64,000 nucleotides of DNA. It comes from Marinobacter sediminum. Its GTDB lineage: Bacteria > Pseudomonadota > Gammaproteobacteria > Pseudomonadales > Oleiphilaceae. Every line of letters starts with the position of its first letter. Position 1 is the stretch's first letter. This document shows positions 52,519 through 62,386 of the stretch, piece after piece. The DNA lies in the NCBI RefSeq assembly GCF_016820575.1, contig NZ_JAEMQH010000001.1:62001-126000 (forward strand), written 5' to 3'. The notes beneath the pieces are model-generated. The model ran no database searches, was not told where the DNA came from, and worked only from the letters and a program-made list of their open reading frames with translations. The translations under genes were made by a program, and so were the position numbers.

Positions 52519-55377
52519 CTAACGCCCGCTGTCCAGTGCCCGGTTCAGGGATTGCTCCAGAATCGATCGATAGTAGAGGTACTGACTGGTCTGAATATTC
52601 CGCTGGTAGACCTGGGGATCGAGATCGTTTGGCAGGTGCAGGTCGGTGAGATACACCGGGTAGCTCTCCTGGTTCTGGCGCAGGGACCGAATGTAGTGAG
52701 CCACCGCCGGAATCAGCTGGTCGCCGTATTCCTGCACAGTAAATTCATGCTCGCCACAGAAAAGGTCAAAGCGAACCCGGCTGTCGCCTTCCTGCACTCC
52801 GACCGCCTGCACTTCCAGACCCGGCAGGGTCGAGCCGTCACCGTGCTCCGGCCGCAGTTCCGTTTGCCAACGCCCGGCCCGCTGCACCACTTCCAGACAC
52901 TGGATACCGGCACCCGCCATAGGCATGTCGCCTTGGCGCAGGAGCCTGCGCTCCAGCAGGTTGTCCAGAAAACGCAGCAATGGCGTAAGCAGATAGCGGC
53001 GATTGGTGACCGGCTGTTCCCAGCTGGTTACTGACCCCATCTCGTCCACCACCCACAGATTCGCCTGATCGCCCCTCAGCTGGTAGAACACCTGGATACT
53101 GTCCGGCTCGCTGGCCTGGCAGACCGCCCGAAGCGCCGGTTCGTCACTGGCCGCGTAGCGGTCAAACACCACCGGCAGGTACTGCTCCTGGGGCAACGCC
53201 AGGTGCGCCATCAGACCGGCGAAACTGGCGAGGGCGACAAACCCCGGTTCCTGGCCGCTGAACTGGAGCAGAAAATAGCGCCGGTCCATTTCGATGACGT
53301 AGCGCAACGGGTGTGGCCCGACACCGCCGGCAAAGAACGCTCGCAAGACATCCCCGAACAGTTCCTGCACCCGCCGGGCGACGGCGGCACCGTGGCCGCG
53401 ATTATGGCTGTGAACCTGAATACCGGGTAGCTCGTCCGGATTTCCGGCCACCGACGCCAGCACGTTTTTCAGGCATTGGATCAGGGTATCGCCGGCCGCA
53501 TAGTGCTGCAGGCTCACCTCATGCCAACTGTTAAAGGTGGCCTGATCGATGGTCACCACCAGGTTCTCCCGGCCACCACTGAAGCCCAGGGAGTCGTGCC
53601 GGGCACTGAGTTTGTGCAGGCCTTTCTCGGTCAGATGGGCCTGGGGATCAACGGCGACATTTACCAGCAGCAAATGGCGTAACGGGCGCACCCCACGAGA
53701 CAGGGCTTCCCGGTGGGCTGGCTCAACGGGAAACGGCAGGAAACTGGCCAGGGCATCCAGCATTTCCCGCAATTCACTGACCGACGCCACACTGTGACCG
53801 GCACGCACGTTCAAGCGGGTGGCGCGGGACAGCAGGCCATTGCAGTAACACCACAGCATCAGCTCGGTGAGATTGCCGGACCGGCGAATCACCGGCTGCC
53901 AGAAGGCATCAGCCGGGTCTTCCAGATCCCGGTACAGGAGCCAGCCGGTGCCGTCACCGCCCTGCTCCGACTGGTGATGGAATGCCAGATTCTCTTCCAC
54001 CAGGGTTGGCGCCAGGCCCGGGTTGATCTGCTCAACCTTGCCGGCCTTGCGCTGGAACGCTGCGTACAGCTTTCGCCCCAGCAGGTTGATGTCGTTGGCG
54101 CTGATGGCGGCTCGGGTTCCGTGGTCCCGGGCCATTTTCGATAACAGCCGGTAGCTGTGAGTAAGCTCGGTGACAATTACCCGGCGCAACCGGGTGACAT
54201 CTTCCGCCCGCCAGCGCTGGCGGTTATCGAGTTCGGTCAGCACCGGCCCGGGCCACTGCCAGCGCTCTACCAATTGCGACAGCAGGCGAGCACGCCATTG
54301 CTCCGGTGCCTGGTCGGCGCGGGTCAGTGGTAACCCGGCTTTCAGGTACAGGCTCCGGCGCACCAGATCTAGCCTGGCACTGGCCTCCGGTCCGGACAGC
54401 CAGGTTTCCAGGCGGTTATAGAGCAAGACGTAAGGGTCCAGCCCGTCGGCATCAGTCTTGCCCAGGTATACCGCGCGCTTAAACACGCTGGACAACAGAG
54501 GTTGATCTGCCGTCTGGGCGTAGCATTCGATCAGCAACAACTTGAGAATCGATTTCCAGGGTGCATCAATGCCCTTGTAAAGCTGCCAGACCCCGGCCCC
54601 CAGAAACTCCTCCTCGGGAATCGCCGACACCGGACCAAAATCGATGAATTCATCGCCCCGAATAAACCGGCAGTCCACCAACTGTCGCATGCACTCGTCA
54701 TAGCGGTCTTCCTGATCGGCCGGCACCAGCCACCACATCGGGTAACGGCCACCGAGGTGAATGCTGGTGCGGTAGAACTCATCCAGCAACAGGTAATGTT
54801 GGGCACTTCCGCAATTCTCGCCGGTCACCTCGGCTCGCTGACGCCCAGCCCGCCAATCATCGGCACAGAATACGAAGACGTGCAGCTCAACCCCGAGCGA
54901 AGCGGCCCAGTCGGACAGCCGGTCGGCTTTGCGCTCGAGACAGCGGATGCCCCGTTCCGACAGATCACTGCGGTGGCACAACCACAGATCCAGGTCGCTG
55001 GCCACGGAATGACCAAGGGTGCCGGGACTGCCCATCAGGAACAGGGCATCCAGATCCGCTCGGCGCTTGCCCTCGTCGCGCACGCTGAAGGTGCGGGCCA
55101 GACGACGGGCCGCGCCCAGTGTCGCGGGTGAAGGTTGATAATGGCTCAAGCCGTAAGGACAGTCGGCGTCCTGATAGCCAGGCAAGCCAGGGTGATTGGC
55201 GTGAAATACCAGCGGCAGGATTTCCAGCACCACTTGCTGGCGATAGGTCAGCGCTGAATGGGCCCGTTGCCAGCGCTGCTGATTGACCGCAAGAAACCGG
55301 TCCCGCAAACGACGGAGGGTTTTGCGATCAATACCCTCGTCGAAGTTCAGGGCGATCGGGGCAACGTGGGCGGTCAA
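52519..55377 (-). CDS. cyaA: Class I adenylate cyclase
   Basis: The 952-residue cytoplasmic cyclase has an N-terminal nucleotidyltransferase core with FLMGSPGTLGHSVASDLDLWLCH (GSxxS...DxDxW) and a long C-terminal regulatory region. It makes cAMP for a CRP/Vfr-type regulator. The start codon is TTG at 55377 with GGAG six bases upstream and no nearby ATG. E. coli cyaA also starts at TTG, where this limits expression. It is the first gene of the minus-strand run cyaA-lptM-lysA-dapF. No frataxin gene (cyaY) lies between cyaA and lptM, unlike many relatives. Confidence 0.95.
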   Translation of the reverse strand: MTAHVAPIALNFDEGIDRKTLRRLRDRFLAVNQQRWQRAHSALTYRQQVVLEILPLVFHANHPGLPGYQDADCPYGLSHYQPSPATLGAARRLARTFSVRDEGKRRADLDALFLMGSPGTLGHSVASDLDLWLCHRSDLSERGIRCLERKADRLSDWAASLGVELHVFVFCADDWRAGRQRAEVTGENCGSAQHYLLLDEFYRTSIHLGGRYPMWWLVPADQEDRYDECMRQLVDCRFIRGDEFIDFGPVSAIPEEEFLGAGVWQLYKGIDAPWKSILKLLLIECYAQTADQPLLSSVFKRAVYLGKTDADGLDPYVLLYNRLETWLSGPEASARLDLVRRSLYLKAGLPLTRADQAPEQWRARLLSQLVERWQWPGPVLTELDNRQRWRAEDVTRLRRVIVTELTHSYRLLSKMARDHGTRAAISANDINLLGRKLYAAFQRKAGKVEQINPGLAPTLVEENLAFHHQSEQGGDGTGWLLYRDLEDPADAFWQPVIRRSGNLTELMLWCYCNGLLSRATRLNVRAGHSVASVSELREMLDALASFLPFPVEPAHREALSRGVRPLRHLLLVNVAVDPQAHLTEKGLHKLSARHDSLGFSGGRENLVVTIDQATFNSWHEVSLQHYAAGDTLIQCLKNVLASVAGNPDELPGIQVHSHNRGHGAAVARRVQELFGDVLRAFFAGGVGPHPLRYVIEMDRRYFLLQFSGQEPGFVALASFAGLMAHLALPQEQYLPVVFDRYAASDEPALRAVCQASEPDSIQVFYQLRGDQANLWVVDEMGSVTSWEQPVTNRRYLLTPLLRFLDNLLERRLLRQGDMPMAGAGIQCLEVVQRAGRWQTELRPEHGDGSTLPGLEVQAVGVQEGDSRVRFDLFCGEHEFTVQEYGDQLIPAVAHYIRSLRQNQESYPVYLTDLHLPNDLDPQVYQRNIQTSQYLYYRSILEQSLNRALDSGR

Positions 55378-55522
55378 GGCAGCTCCCGGGAGAGGTTCTT
55401 TTCGAAGTCAGTATCAGTATGATGGAGCATCGTGGCAAAACCGACAAAAAAATAAAAGCGATGCCGGCAGGGTGCGGGCACCGTGCTGAATCGAACAAAA
55501 GGAAGACCGAGGCTCACCCGTC

Positions 55523-57976
55523 GTGAAAGAGTTCGTTATTCGTCGCTACCGTTCCGATCAGCCCAACGGTTCCGAGCGCAGCACCCTGGTGCGCATTGAT
55601 GACGAGGGCAAGGTCCTGTTCGCAGACCGTCACGCCGAATCCGTCCTGGGCTATGATGCCGGCGAACTCGAAGGCTTCCCGGCCAACCGGATGCTCGCCT
55701 CCCGCCAGGACGACCCTTTTGCACCCGCCAACCGCCACCAGCTTGAGCGGGGACAGACGGTGATGGTGACCTGCCGGCACAAGGATGGTTTTTTCTATAC
55801 CGCCTGCCTCAGCCTGCGTCTCGACGCGCGGGATTCCGATACGGCCGCCAACGCCAGCATTCACCAGCAGGACAGCCGACACATGGATCCGCGCCTGCTG
55901 AAACAGGCCGAGTGCAATGCCGCCTTCGGGCTCTGGCAACTGGACGCCCGCAGTAACGAAATGACCTGGACCGAGGGATTATTCCAGCTGCTGGAACTGC
56001 GGCCTGACTCAGACATCACCCCGGAGCAGGCGCTATTTTACTGCCAGACTGGCCAGAGCCGTATTCGGGCCTTGTATCGCCGTTGCCTCCGCACCGGTAA
56101 GCCATTCGCCCTGGAGCTGACTTTGCTCACCGCCCGCCAGCGTTCCCGCCGGGTGCGTCTGTACGGCCGAGCCCTGAAAGACGGCCAGCAAGTCCGGCGG
56201 ATCGGCGGCAGCCTTGTGGATCTGACCCCGGTCATGGAACAGAACCAGAGCCGGCAGCACGCCGAACAGATTCTCGAGGCCACCACACTGGCCACCCCGG
56301 ACCTGGTGGCGGCGGTAGACCGCGAGCTCAACCTGCTGCATTGCAACGCCCCGTTCCAACTTCAGTTTTCCAGTGCTTTCGGCGTGTCCCCAAGCACCGG
56401 TGACAACCTCAGGCAACTGCTGGCCGAGCACCCCAACGAACGCCGACTGATTGAACGGTTGTGGCAGCGAGCCTTCGACCGGGACAACTTCGTCGTGGAG
56501 ATGCCCCTGGCCCAGCAAAACCGGGAACTGCCGGTTTACGAATTTCACTATCAACGATTGACCAACAGCCAGGGCGAAGTGACCGGCGCGGTACAGGTTG
56601 CCAAGGACATCAGCCAACGCATCCAGCACAGCGCAAGCAGCGACTACCGTATCCGCCACGACCCAGTCACCGGGCTGATGAACCGGCGTGCCTTTATCGC
56701 CCGGGTGCTACGCGCACTGGAACAGAAAACCCACCGCGACTCCTGCGACAGCCTGCTCTATCTCGACCTCGACGGCTTTGAAGACTTCAATGACTGGGTC
56801 TGCAGCGGCACCTGTGATCGCTACCTGCGGGAGCTGGCGGGCACCCTCGGCATCCGGGTGCGGCAACGGGATGCCCTGGCCCGACTGTCCGGCGACACCT
56901 TTGCCCTGCTGATCGAAAACTGTCCGGAACCACGGGCCCGAACGATTGCCGAGGACATCCTGACGCTGATCGGTGAGTTTGTCTTCGAATGGCAGGGCCA
57001 GACCCTGCAGACCACGGCCTCCGGCGGCTTGCTGGTGATGGAGACCGATGTTCCCAGCGATCCCGAGCACCTGTTGAACCAGGCCGCCAACCTGTGCCAC
57101 ACCGCCAAAACATCCGGGCGCAACCGGGTGCACACGGCCCGGGCATTGTCCTGCCAGGCCGACGACACCACTGCGAATCAACAGCTGAATTTGATTCGCC
57201 GGGCGCTGGAAGACAACACCCTGATCCTGATGTACCAGACGCTCCGGCCGGTGGCCAGCGTCACTTGGGGCGATCACATTGAGATCCTGAGCCGGATACC
57301 CGGCGACGGTGGCGACGATCACGACGCGGAGCCCCTGCAGCCAGACCAGTTTCTGCCCATTGCCGAGCATTTCGACCTGGCCAAACGGCTTGACCGCCGG
57401 GTCATCAGTGAAACCCTGGCCTGGCTCAGCGGCCAGCCGTTACTGGAACCACGAATTAAATACTGTGGCTTAAACCTGTCACTGGCCAGTGTGCTGGACG
57501 ACACCTTTGCCGATTTCATGGAAACACAGCTGCGGCGGTCGCCGTTCCCGGCGCATTGTTTCTGCCTGGAAATTCGCGAAGACCACGCCACCCAGTACCC
57601 GGAAGAGGTAGCGGTATTGTGCGATGCGCTGCACCGGATTGGCTGCCGGGTGGCGCTGGACGGCGCCGGCGCCTCGGTGGAAAGCTACAGCCTGGCGGCC
57701 AACCTGCCGGTCGACATCATCAAGCTGGATCGTCGGGTCATGGAGAATCTGGACAAGGATCCGGTGCAGCAGGTCATGGCGGAAGCGCTGCACAGGATTG
57801 CCGAGGTGGCGGGCAAACAGACCGTAGCGACGTTTATCGAAAACGACGACACGCTCAGGAAGGTTCGAACCCTGGGGATTCATTATGGCCAGGGCTTCCG
57901 ATTAGCCCGGCCACAACCGCTGGCGGAACTGACACCCGCCGCGGTTGATCTGACCACCGGGCGCATCGGCGGTTAA
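55523..57976 (+). CDS. PAS-GGDEF-EAL domain protein with apparently inactive catalytic motifs
   Basis: The 817-residue soluble protein has an N-terminal PAS domain, two further PAS-like segments (about 120-250 and 255-370), a GGDEF domain (375-540) and an EAL domain (550-810). The GGDEF motif reads SGDTF and the first metal Asp survives (LYLDLDGFED). In the EAL domain the signature reads EILSRI, the DDFG pair reads DGAG, and the final EGVE region reads TFIEN, so several metal and catalytic residues are missing. Neither synthesis nor hydrolysis of c-di-GMP is expected; a binding or allosteric role is inferred. Start GTG 55523. Confidence 0.88.
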   Translation: MKEFVIRRYRSDQPNGSERSTLVRIDDEGKVLFADRHAESVLGYDAGELEGFPANRMLASRQDDPFAPANRHQLERGQTVMVTCRHKDGFFYTACLSLRLDARDSDTAANASIHQQDSRHMDPRLLKQAECNAAFGLWQLDARSNEMTWTEGLFQLLELRPDSDITPEQALFYCQTGQSRIRALYRRCLRTGKPFALELTLLTARQRSRRVRLYGRALKDGQQVRRIGGSLVDLTPVMEQNQSRQHAEQILEATTLATPDLVAAVDRELNLLHCNAPFQLQFSSAFGVSPSTGDNLRQLLAEHPNERRLIERLWQRAFDRDNFVVEMPLAQQNRELPVYEFHYQRLTNSQGEVTGAVQVAKDISQRIQHSASSDYRIRHDPVTGLMNRRAFIARVLRALEQKTHRDSCDSLLYLDLDGFEDFNDWVCSGTCDRYLRELAGTLGIRVRQRDALARLSGDTFALLIENCPEPRARTIAEDILTLIGEFVFEWQGQTLQTTASGGLLVMETDVPSDPEHLLNQAANLCHTAKTSGRNRVHTARALSCQADDTTANQQLNLIRRALEDNTLILMYQTLRPVASVTWGDHIEILSRIPGDGGDDHDAEPLQPDQFLPIAEHFDLAKRLDRRVISETLAWLSGQPLLEPRIKYCGLNLSLASVLDDTFADFMETQLRRSPFPAHCFCLEIREDHATQYPEEVAVLCDALHRIGCRVALDGAGASVESYSLAANLPVDIIKLDRRVMENLDKDPVQQVMAEALHRIAEVAGKQTVATFIENDDTLRKVRTLGIHYGQGFRLARPQPLAELTPAAVDLTTGRIGG

Positions 57977-58003
57977 ACCGCGCGCCTGGTCACTTGGCTG
58001 GAC

Positions 58004-59413
58004 TCAGCCCAGCAGCTTGCGCGCTCGACCGACGGCGGCCCGCACCTGATCCGGCGCGGTGCCACCCAGGTGATCCCGGGCCTGGACCGAGCCTTCCAGG
58101 GTCAGCACGTCGAATACATCCTCACCGATCACGTCCGAGAACTGTTTCAGTTCGTCCAGGGTCATGTCGGACAGGTCGCGGCCCTCGGCCACGCCAAAGG
58201 CAACCGACTTACCAACAATCTCATGGGCATCGCGGAAGGCCACGCCCTTCTTGACCAGATAGTCGGCCAGATCGGTGGCGGTGGAGAAACCACGCTTGGC
58301 CGCCACACGCATGTTGTCGGCCTTGGCACGAATCGCGGGGATCATGTCGGCGTACGCTTTCAGGCACCCCTTAATGGTGTCGACGGTGTCGAACAGCGGT
58401 TCTTTGTCTTCCTGGTTGTCCTTGTTGTAGGCCAGCGGCTGGCTTTTCATCAGGGTTAGCAGGCTGATCAGGTGACCATTGACCCGGCCGGTCTTGCCGC
58501 GCACCAGTTCCGGCACATCCGGATTCTTCTTCTGGGGCATGATCGAGGAGCCGGTGCAGAACCGGTCTGGCAGATCGACAAAATCAAACTGGGCCGAAGT
58601 CCACAGCACCAGTTCCTCGCTGAAGCGGGACAGGTGGGTCATCAGCAGCGCGGAGAAGCTGCAGAATTCAATGGCAAAATCCCGGTCACTGACCGAATCC
58701 AGCGAGTTTTCGGTCGGGCGGTCGAAGCCCAAAAGCTGCGCTGTCATGTTGCGGTCGATGGGATAGGTGGTGCCGGCCAGGGCAGCGGCGCCCAGAGGCA
58801 TGACATTGACGCGCTTGCGGCAATCCTGCAGACGCTCAGCATCGCGCACCAGCATCTCGTACCAGGCCAGCAGGTGGTGGCCAAAGGTGACCGGCTGGGC
58901 GGTTTGCAAGTGGGTGAAACCTGGCATGATGGTCTCGGCCTCGCGCTCGGCCAGATCCAGCAGCCCCAGCTGAAGGCGATGCAGCTCTTCGGCAATGACA
59001 TCGATCTCGTCGCGCAGGTACAGGCGGATATCCGTGGCAACCTGGTCGTTACGACTGCGACCGGTGTGCAGCTTCTTGCCGGTGATGCCGATGCGGTCGG
59101 TCAGCCTCGCCTCGATGTTCATGTGAACGTCTTCCAGGCTCACGGACCACTCAAACGTGCCGGCTTCGATGTCGGCCTTGACCCCGTTCAGGCCTTCGAT
59201 GATGGTGTCGCGCTCTTCGTCGGTCAGCACGCCCACCGCGGCCAGCATGGTGGCGTGGGCGATGGAACCGGTGATGTCATGGTGATACAGGCGCTGATCA
59301 AAGCCCACGGATGCGGTGAAGCGCTCGACGAAGGCGTCGGTCGGCTCGCTGAAGCGTCCGCCCCAGGGTTTTTCAGAAGTTGTGGCCTGGTCAGGTTTGT
59401 TCTGATCCGTCAT
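58004..59413 (-). CDS. argH: Argininosuccinate lyase
   Basis: The 469-residue enzyme of the fumarase/aspartase superfamily releases arginine and fumarate. Signatures are [46 protein letters not shown] and the flexible-loop signature [12 protein letters not shown] with its catalytic serine. It is the last step of arginine synthesis and is divergent from algZ, as in pseudomonads. Confidence 0.97.
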   Translation of the reverse strand: MTDQNKPDQATTSEKPWGGRFSEPTDAFVERFTASVGFDQRLYHHDITGSIAHATMLAAVGVLTDEERDTIIEGLNGVKADIEAGTFEWSVSLEDVHMNIEARLTDRIGITGKKLHTGRSRNDQVATDIRLYLRDEIDVIAEELHRLQLGLLDLAEREAETIMPGFTHLQTAQPVTFGHHLLAWYEMLVRDAERLQDCRKRVNVMPLGAAALAGTTYPIDRNMTAQLLGFDRPTENSLDSVSDRDFAIEFCSFSALLMTHLSRFSEELVLWTSAQFDFVDLPDRFCTGSSIMPQKKNPDVPELVRGKTGRVNGHLISLLTLMKSQPLAYNKDNQEDKEPLFDTVDTIKGCLKAYADMIPAIRAKADNMRVAAKRGFSTATDLADYLVKKGVAFRDAHEIVGKSVAFGVAEGRDLSDMTLDELKQFSDVIGEDVFDVLTLEGSVQARDHLGGTAPDQVRAAVGRARKLLG

Positions 59414-59500
59414 GGTCTATCTTTCCTGCTGACAGCCCGGCATCATCGGCCGGGAATTGGGTAAATTAGTGTGGCGGGAGTATAGCATTCTGGCCGATGT

Positions 59501-59516
59501 AAAGGAGCCACCCCTG
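59501..59516 (+). promoter_or_regulatory. Strong Shine-Dalgarno placed six bases before a CTG
   Basis: AAAGGAG at 59501-59507 is the only ribosome binding site in the algZ leader. The only in-frame codon at the right distance is CTG at 59514. In-frame TTG (59457) and GTG (59469) starts have no comparable site. Confidence 0.5.
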
Positions 59517-60578
59517 AACGGTGACACAGCGGTAGACGTCAGCGAATTCTTTGTGCCAGACCTGTGCCGGGTGCGGGCAGTGTTCATGCTGCTGATCACC
59601 AGCGAACTGCTGGTGCTGGTGCTGGCGATAGTCCAGGCCGAGGCCGGTTGGATCGACTGGAATTACTTTGGCCTGCTGTCGCTGTTCGTGCAGTGGACCA
59701 CCCTGACCAGTGCCGCGCTGATCTGCCTGCTGCGGCAACGGCTGGCCCGCCTGACAGTGGCCCGGGCCACTTTCAGTATTGTCACCATTGTGCTGCTGGA
59801 CGTGTTTGCGTTCAGCCTGTTCGCCGACAGCGTCCTGCACCCCCAGGCCGGGGTGGCGGTCTGGCAGGGTATCGCCAAGAAACTGCTGCTCGCCCTGCTG
59901 ATCGTGCTGATGGTGCTGCGCTATTTTTACCTGCAGCATCAGTGGCAACAGCAGCGAGAAGCCGAGATGCAGTCGCACCTGACCGCCCTTCAGGCCCGGA
60001 TTCAGCCCCACTTCCTGTTCAACAGCATGAACACCATCGCCAGCCTGATCGCGGTCAATCCGGACCAGGCGGAAGACGCTGTCCTGGACCTGTCGGAGCT
60101 GTTTCGGGCCAGCCTGCGCACTGTCGACCAACTCATTCCCCTGAATCAGGAACTGGACCTGTGCCAGCGTTACCTGGCCATTGAAGCCCTGCGCCTGGGC
60201 GACCGCCTGACCCTGGAGTGGGCCATCGAACCGGGGCTTGAGACCCAGGCCATTCCGCCCCTTTCACTGCAGCCGCTGGTGGAAAACGCCATCTACCACG
60301 GCATCCAGCCCCGCCCCGACGGCGGCATTGTGCGCATCGAGGCGCAGTCCCGCGGGGATTTTGTATACTTGATGGTTCAAAACCCGATACCGAATCAGAA
60401 CGAGCGCCAGCACGAGGGCAACCGGATGGCCCTGGCCAACATCCGGCTGCGCCTGCAGGCGCTGTTTGGCGCTCCGGCGGTGCTCAAACAGAGTCACCAC
60501 AACGACATTTACACGGTCACCCTGAGACTGCCGCGCCAGAGCGCGAACTCCCAGCCAGCCACAGACCAGAGGAGCTGA
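59514..60578 (+). CDS. algZ: AlgZ/FimS-like LytS-family sensor histidine kinase
   Basis: The 355-residue protein (from CTG 59514; 373 if TTG 59457) has an FFVPDLCRVRAVFMLL start typical of AlgZ, four membrane helices and a His_kinase domain with the phosphoacceptor region RIQPHFLFNSMNTIASLI. An ATPase domain follows (PPLSLQPLVENAIYHGI, later ALANIRLRLQALFG). Its neighbour is the matching response regulator. In P. aeruginosa this pair controls alginate and type IV pili, which fits the pilT/pilU genes here. The start is uncertain and discussed separately. Confidence 0.88.
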   Translation: MNGDTAVDVSEFFVPDLCRVRAVFMLLITSELLVLVLAIVQAEAGWIDWNYFGLLSLFVQWTTLTSAALICLLRQRLARLTVARATFSIVTIVLLDVFAFSLFADSVLHPQAGVAVWQGIAKKLLLALLIVLMVLRYFYLQHQWQQQREAEMQSHLTALQARIQPHFLFNSMNTIASLIAVNPDQAEDAVLDLSELFRASLRTVDQLIPLNQELDLCQRYLAIEALRLGDRLTLEWAIEPGLETQAIPPLSLQPLVENAIYHGIQPRPDGGIVRIEAQSRGDFVYLMVQNPIPNQNERQHEGNRMALANIRLRLQALFGAPAVLKQSHHNDIYTVTLRLPRQSANSQPATDQRS

Positions 60579-60587
60579 TTACCCGCT

Positions 60588-61349
60588 ATGCCCAGCAGCC
60601 CTTCAAGCCCCCGCAGAATCCTGATTGCCGACGACGAACCGCTGGCACGGGAGCGGTTGCGCCGTCTGGTCAGCGCACTCCCCGAGTACACGGTTTGCGG
60701 CGAGGCAGCGGACGGCGATGCCGCCCTGCAGCAGGTGGCGACTCTGGAACCGGACATCCTGCTGCTGGATATCCGGATGCCCGGCATGGATGGTATGGAG
60801 GCGGCGGCCCGGCTTGAACAGCTCGCCAACCCGCCCGCACTGATCTTCTGCACCGCTTACGACCATTATGCGATCCAGGCGTTCGGCGTTCAGGCCACCG
60901 CCTACCTGCTCAAGCCAGTGCGCAAGGAAGCCCTGGCCGATGCCCTGGGCCGGGTTGGACGGGTCAACCGGGTGCAGCGGCAAACCTTGACGGAGCAGAG
61001 CACCGCCAACGACGAACAACTCGCGGTGCGCACCTACCGGGGTACCGAACTGATTGACCTGGCCGACATCCTGTACTGCGAAGCCGACCAGAAGTACGTG
61101 ACCCTACACCACGCCGCAGGCGAAACCGTGTGCGATTTCACCCTCAAGGAACTCGAAGGCAGCTACCCCCATCATTTGCTGCGCATTCACCGCCACACCC
61201 TGGTCGGCGTGCGTTTCATCCAGGCCCTGCGACGCACCCCGGATGGCCAAAGCGTGGTCGCGCTGCGCGATGGCCAGGGCGAATTGCCGGTCAGCCGTCG
61301 ACACGCCAGCAGCGTGCGTCAGTGGCTGCAGGAACACCAACCGGGCTAG
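60588..61349 (+). CDS. algR: LytTR response regulator AlgR
   Basis: The 253-residue regulator has an N-terminal receiver with the acidic pair in LIADDEPLARERLR and phosphoacceptor D61 (ILLLDIRMPGMDG), K in LLKPVRKEAL, and a C-terminal LytTR DNA-binding domain (YCEADQKYVTLHH; LLRIHRHTLVGVRFI). It follows algZ by nine bases. Direct linkage to hemC is conserved in pseudomonads. Targets here are inferred to include pilus genes, by analogy. Confidence 0.95.
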   Translation: MPSSPSSPRRILIADDEPLARERLRRLVSALPEYTVCGEAADGDAALQQVATLEPDILLLDIRMPGMDGMEAAARLEQLANPPALIFCTAYDHYAIQAFGVQATAYLLKPVRKEALADALGRVGRVNRVQRQTLTEQSTANDEQLAVRTYRGTELIDLADILYCEADQKYVTLHHAAGETVCDFTLKELEGSYPHHLLRIHRHTLVGVRFIQALRRTPDGQSVVALRDGQGELPVSRRHASSVRQWLQEHQPG

Positions 61350-61368
61350 GGCCTTCCCTCGGGAAGCC
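61350..61368 (+). terminator. Weak hairpin after algR
   Basis: GGCCTTCCC-TC-GGGAAGCC forms a small hairpin right after the algR stop, with no T-run. It may attenuate rather than stop transcription into hemC. Confidence 0.3.
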
Positions 61369-61444
61369 ACAACACCGATCGCGGGACATTTTTGCCGTCA
61401 CAAGGTAACCTTGGCCTACATTTTCCGAACCGACAGTGAGTGGC

Positions 61445-62386
61445 ATGTCCAAACGCACCCTTCGCATCGCAACCCGTAGCAGTGCCCTGGCACTGTGGCA
61501 GGCAGAATTCATCAAAGCGGAACTGGAACGGCTGAACAACGACATCACCGTTGAGCTGGTCAAGATCAAGACCCAGGGCGATAAGATCCTGGATGTGCCC
61601 CTGGCCAAGATCGGTGGCAAAGGTCTGTTCGTGAAGGAGTTGGAAGAGGCCATGTTGGATGGCCGCGCGGATCTGGCCGTGCACTCTATGAAAGACGTTC
61701 CGATGCACTTCCCGGAAGGCCTCGGTCTGGTCGCCATCTGTGAGCGCGAGGACCCGACCGACGCGTTCGTGAGCAACAACTACGACAATGTGGATGCCCT
61801 GCCTGATGGCGCCGTGGTAGGAACCGCCAGCCTGCGTCGTGAGGCGCAACTGCGCGCCTACCGCCCGGACCTGCAGATCCGCGTACTACGGGGCAACGTC
61901 AACACCCGTCTGGCCAAGCTCGACGCCGGTGACTATGACGCCATAGTACTGGCCAGCTCGGGCCTCAAGCGCCTGGGCTTCCACGACCGCATCCGTTACT
62001 GCCTGCCGGACACCATTTCGCTGCCAGCCGTAGGCCAAGGCGCGCTCGGCATTGAATGCCGGCTCGACGACAATGAGCTGCGCACCATGCTGGAACCGCT
62101 GAATCACGTCGATACCTGGGACAGGGTCAGCGCCGAGCGTGCCCTCAACCGCCGGCTCGAAGGCGGCTGCCAGGTGCCCATCGCGGCCTACGCCCTGCTG
62201 GAAGATAACGACACACTCTGGCTCCGTGGTCTGGTCGGTGCCGTCGATGGCACCCAGATCTTGCGGGTGGAAGGCCGGGCACCTCGCAGCGAAGGCGAAC
62301 GCCTGGGGCGCGAGCTGGCCGAAGACCTGCTCGCGCTCGGTGCCGACAAGGTTCTGGCTGAGATCTATGGCCACACCCCCCGCTGA
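61445..62386 (+). CDS. hemC: Porphobilinogen deaminase (hydroxymethylbilane synthase)
   Basis: The 313-residue enzyme polymerises four porphobilinogens to hydroxymethylbilane. Signatures are [46 protein letters not shown] and the dipyrromethane cofactor cysteine C242 in [12 protein letters not shown] 61445 (MSKRTLRIA) is chosen over an upstream GTG at 61436 as it gives the standard length. It overlaps hemD by 20 bases. Confidence 0.96.
   Translation: MSKRTLRIATRSSALALWQAEFIKAELERLNNDITVELVKIKTQGDKILDVPLAKIGGKGLFVKELEEAMLDGRADLAVHSMKDVPMHFPEGLGLVAICEREDPTDAFVSNNYDNVDALPDGAVVGTASLRREAQLRAYRPDLQIRVLRGNVNTRLAKLDAGDYDAIVLASSGLKRLGFHDRIRYCLPDTISLPAVGQGALGIECRLDDNELRTMLEPLNHVDTWDRVSAERALNRRLEGGCQVPIAAYALLEDNDTLWLRGLVGAVDGTQILRVEGRAPRSEGERLGRELAEDLLALGADKVLAEIYGHTPR

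Noticed and set aside
62139..62366. N-terminal extension of hemD inside hemC
   Set aside because: The extra 76 codons are in a different frame of conserved hemC sequence; the ATG at 62367 gives the normal HemD length.
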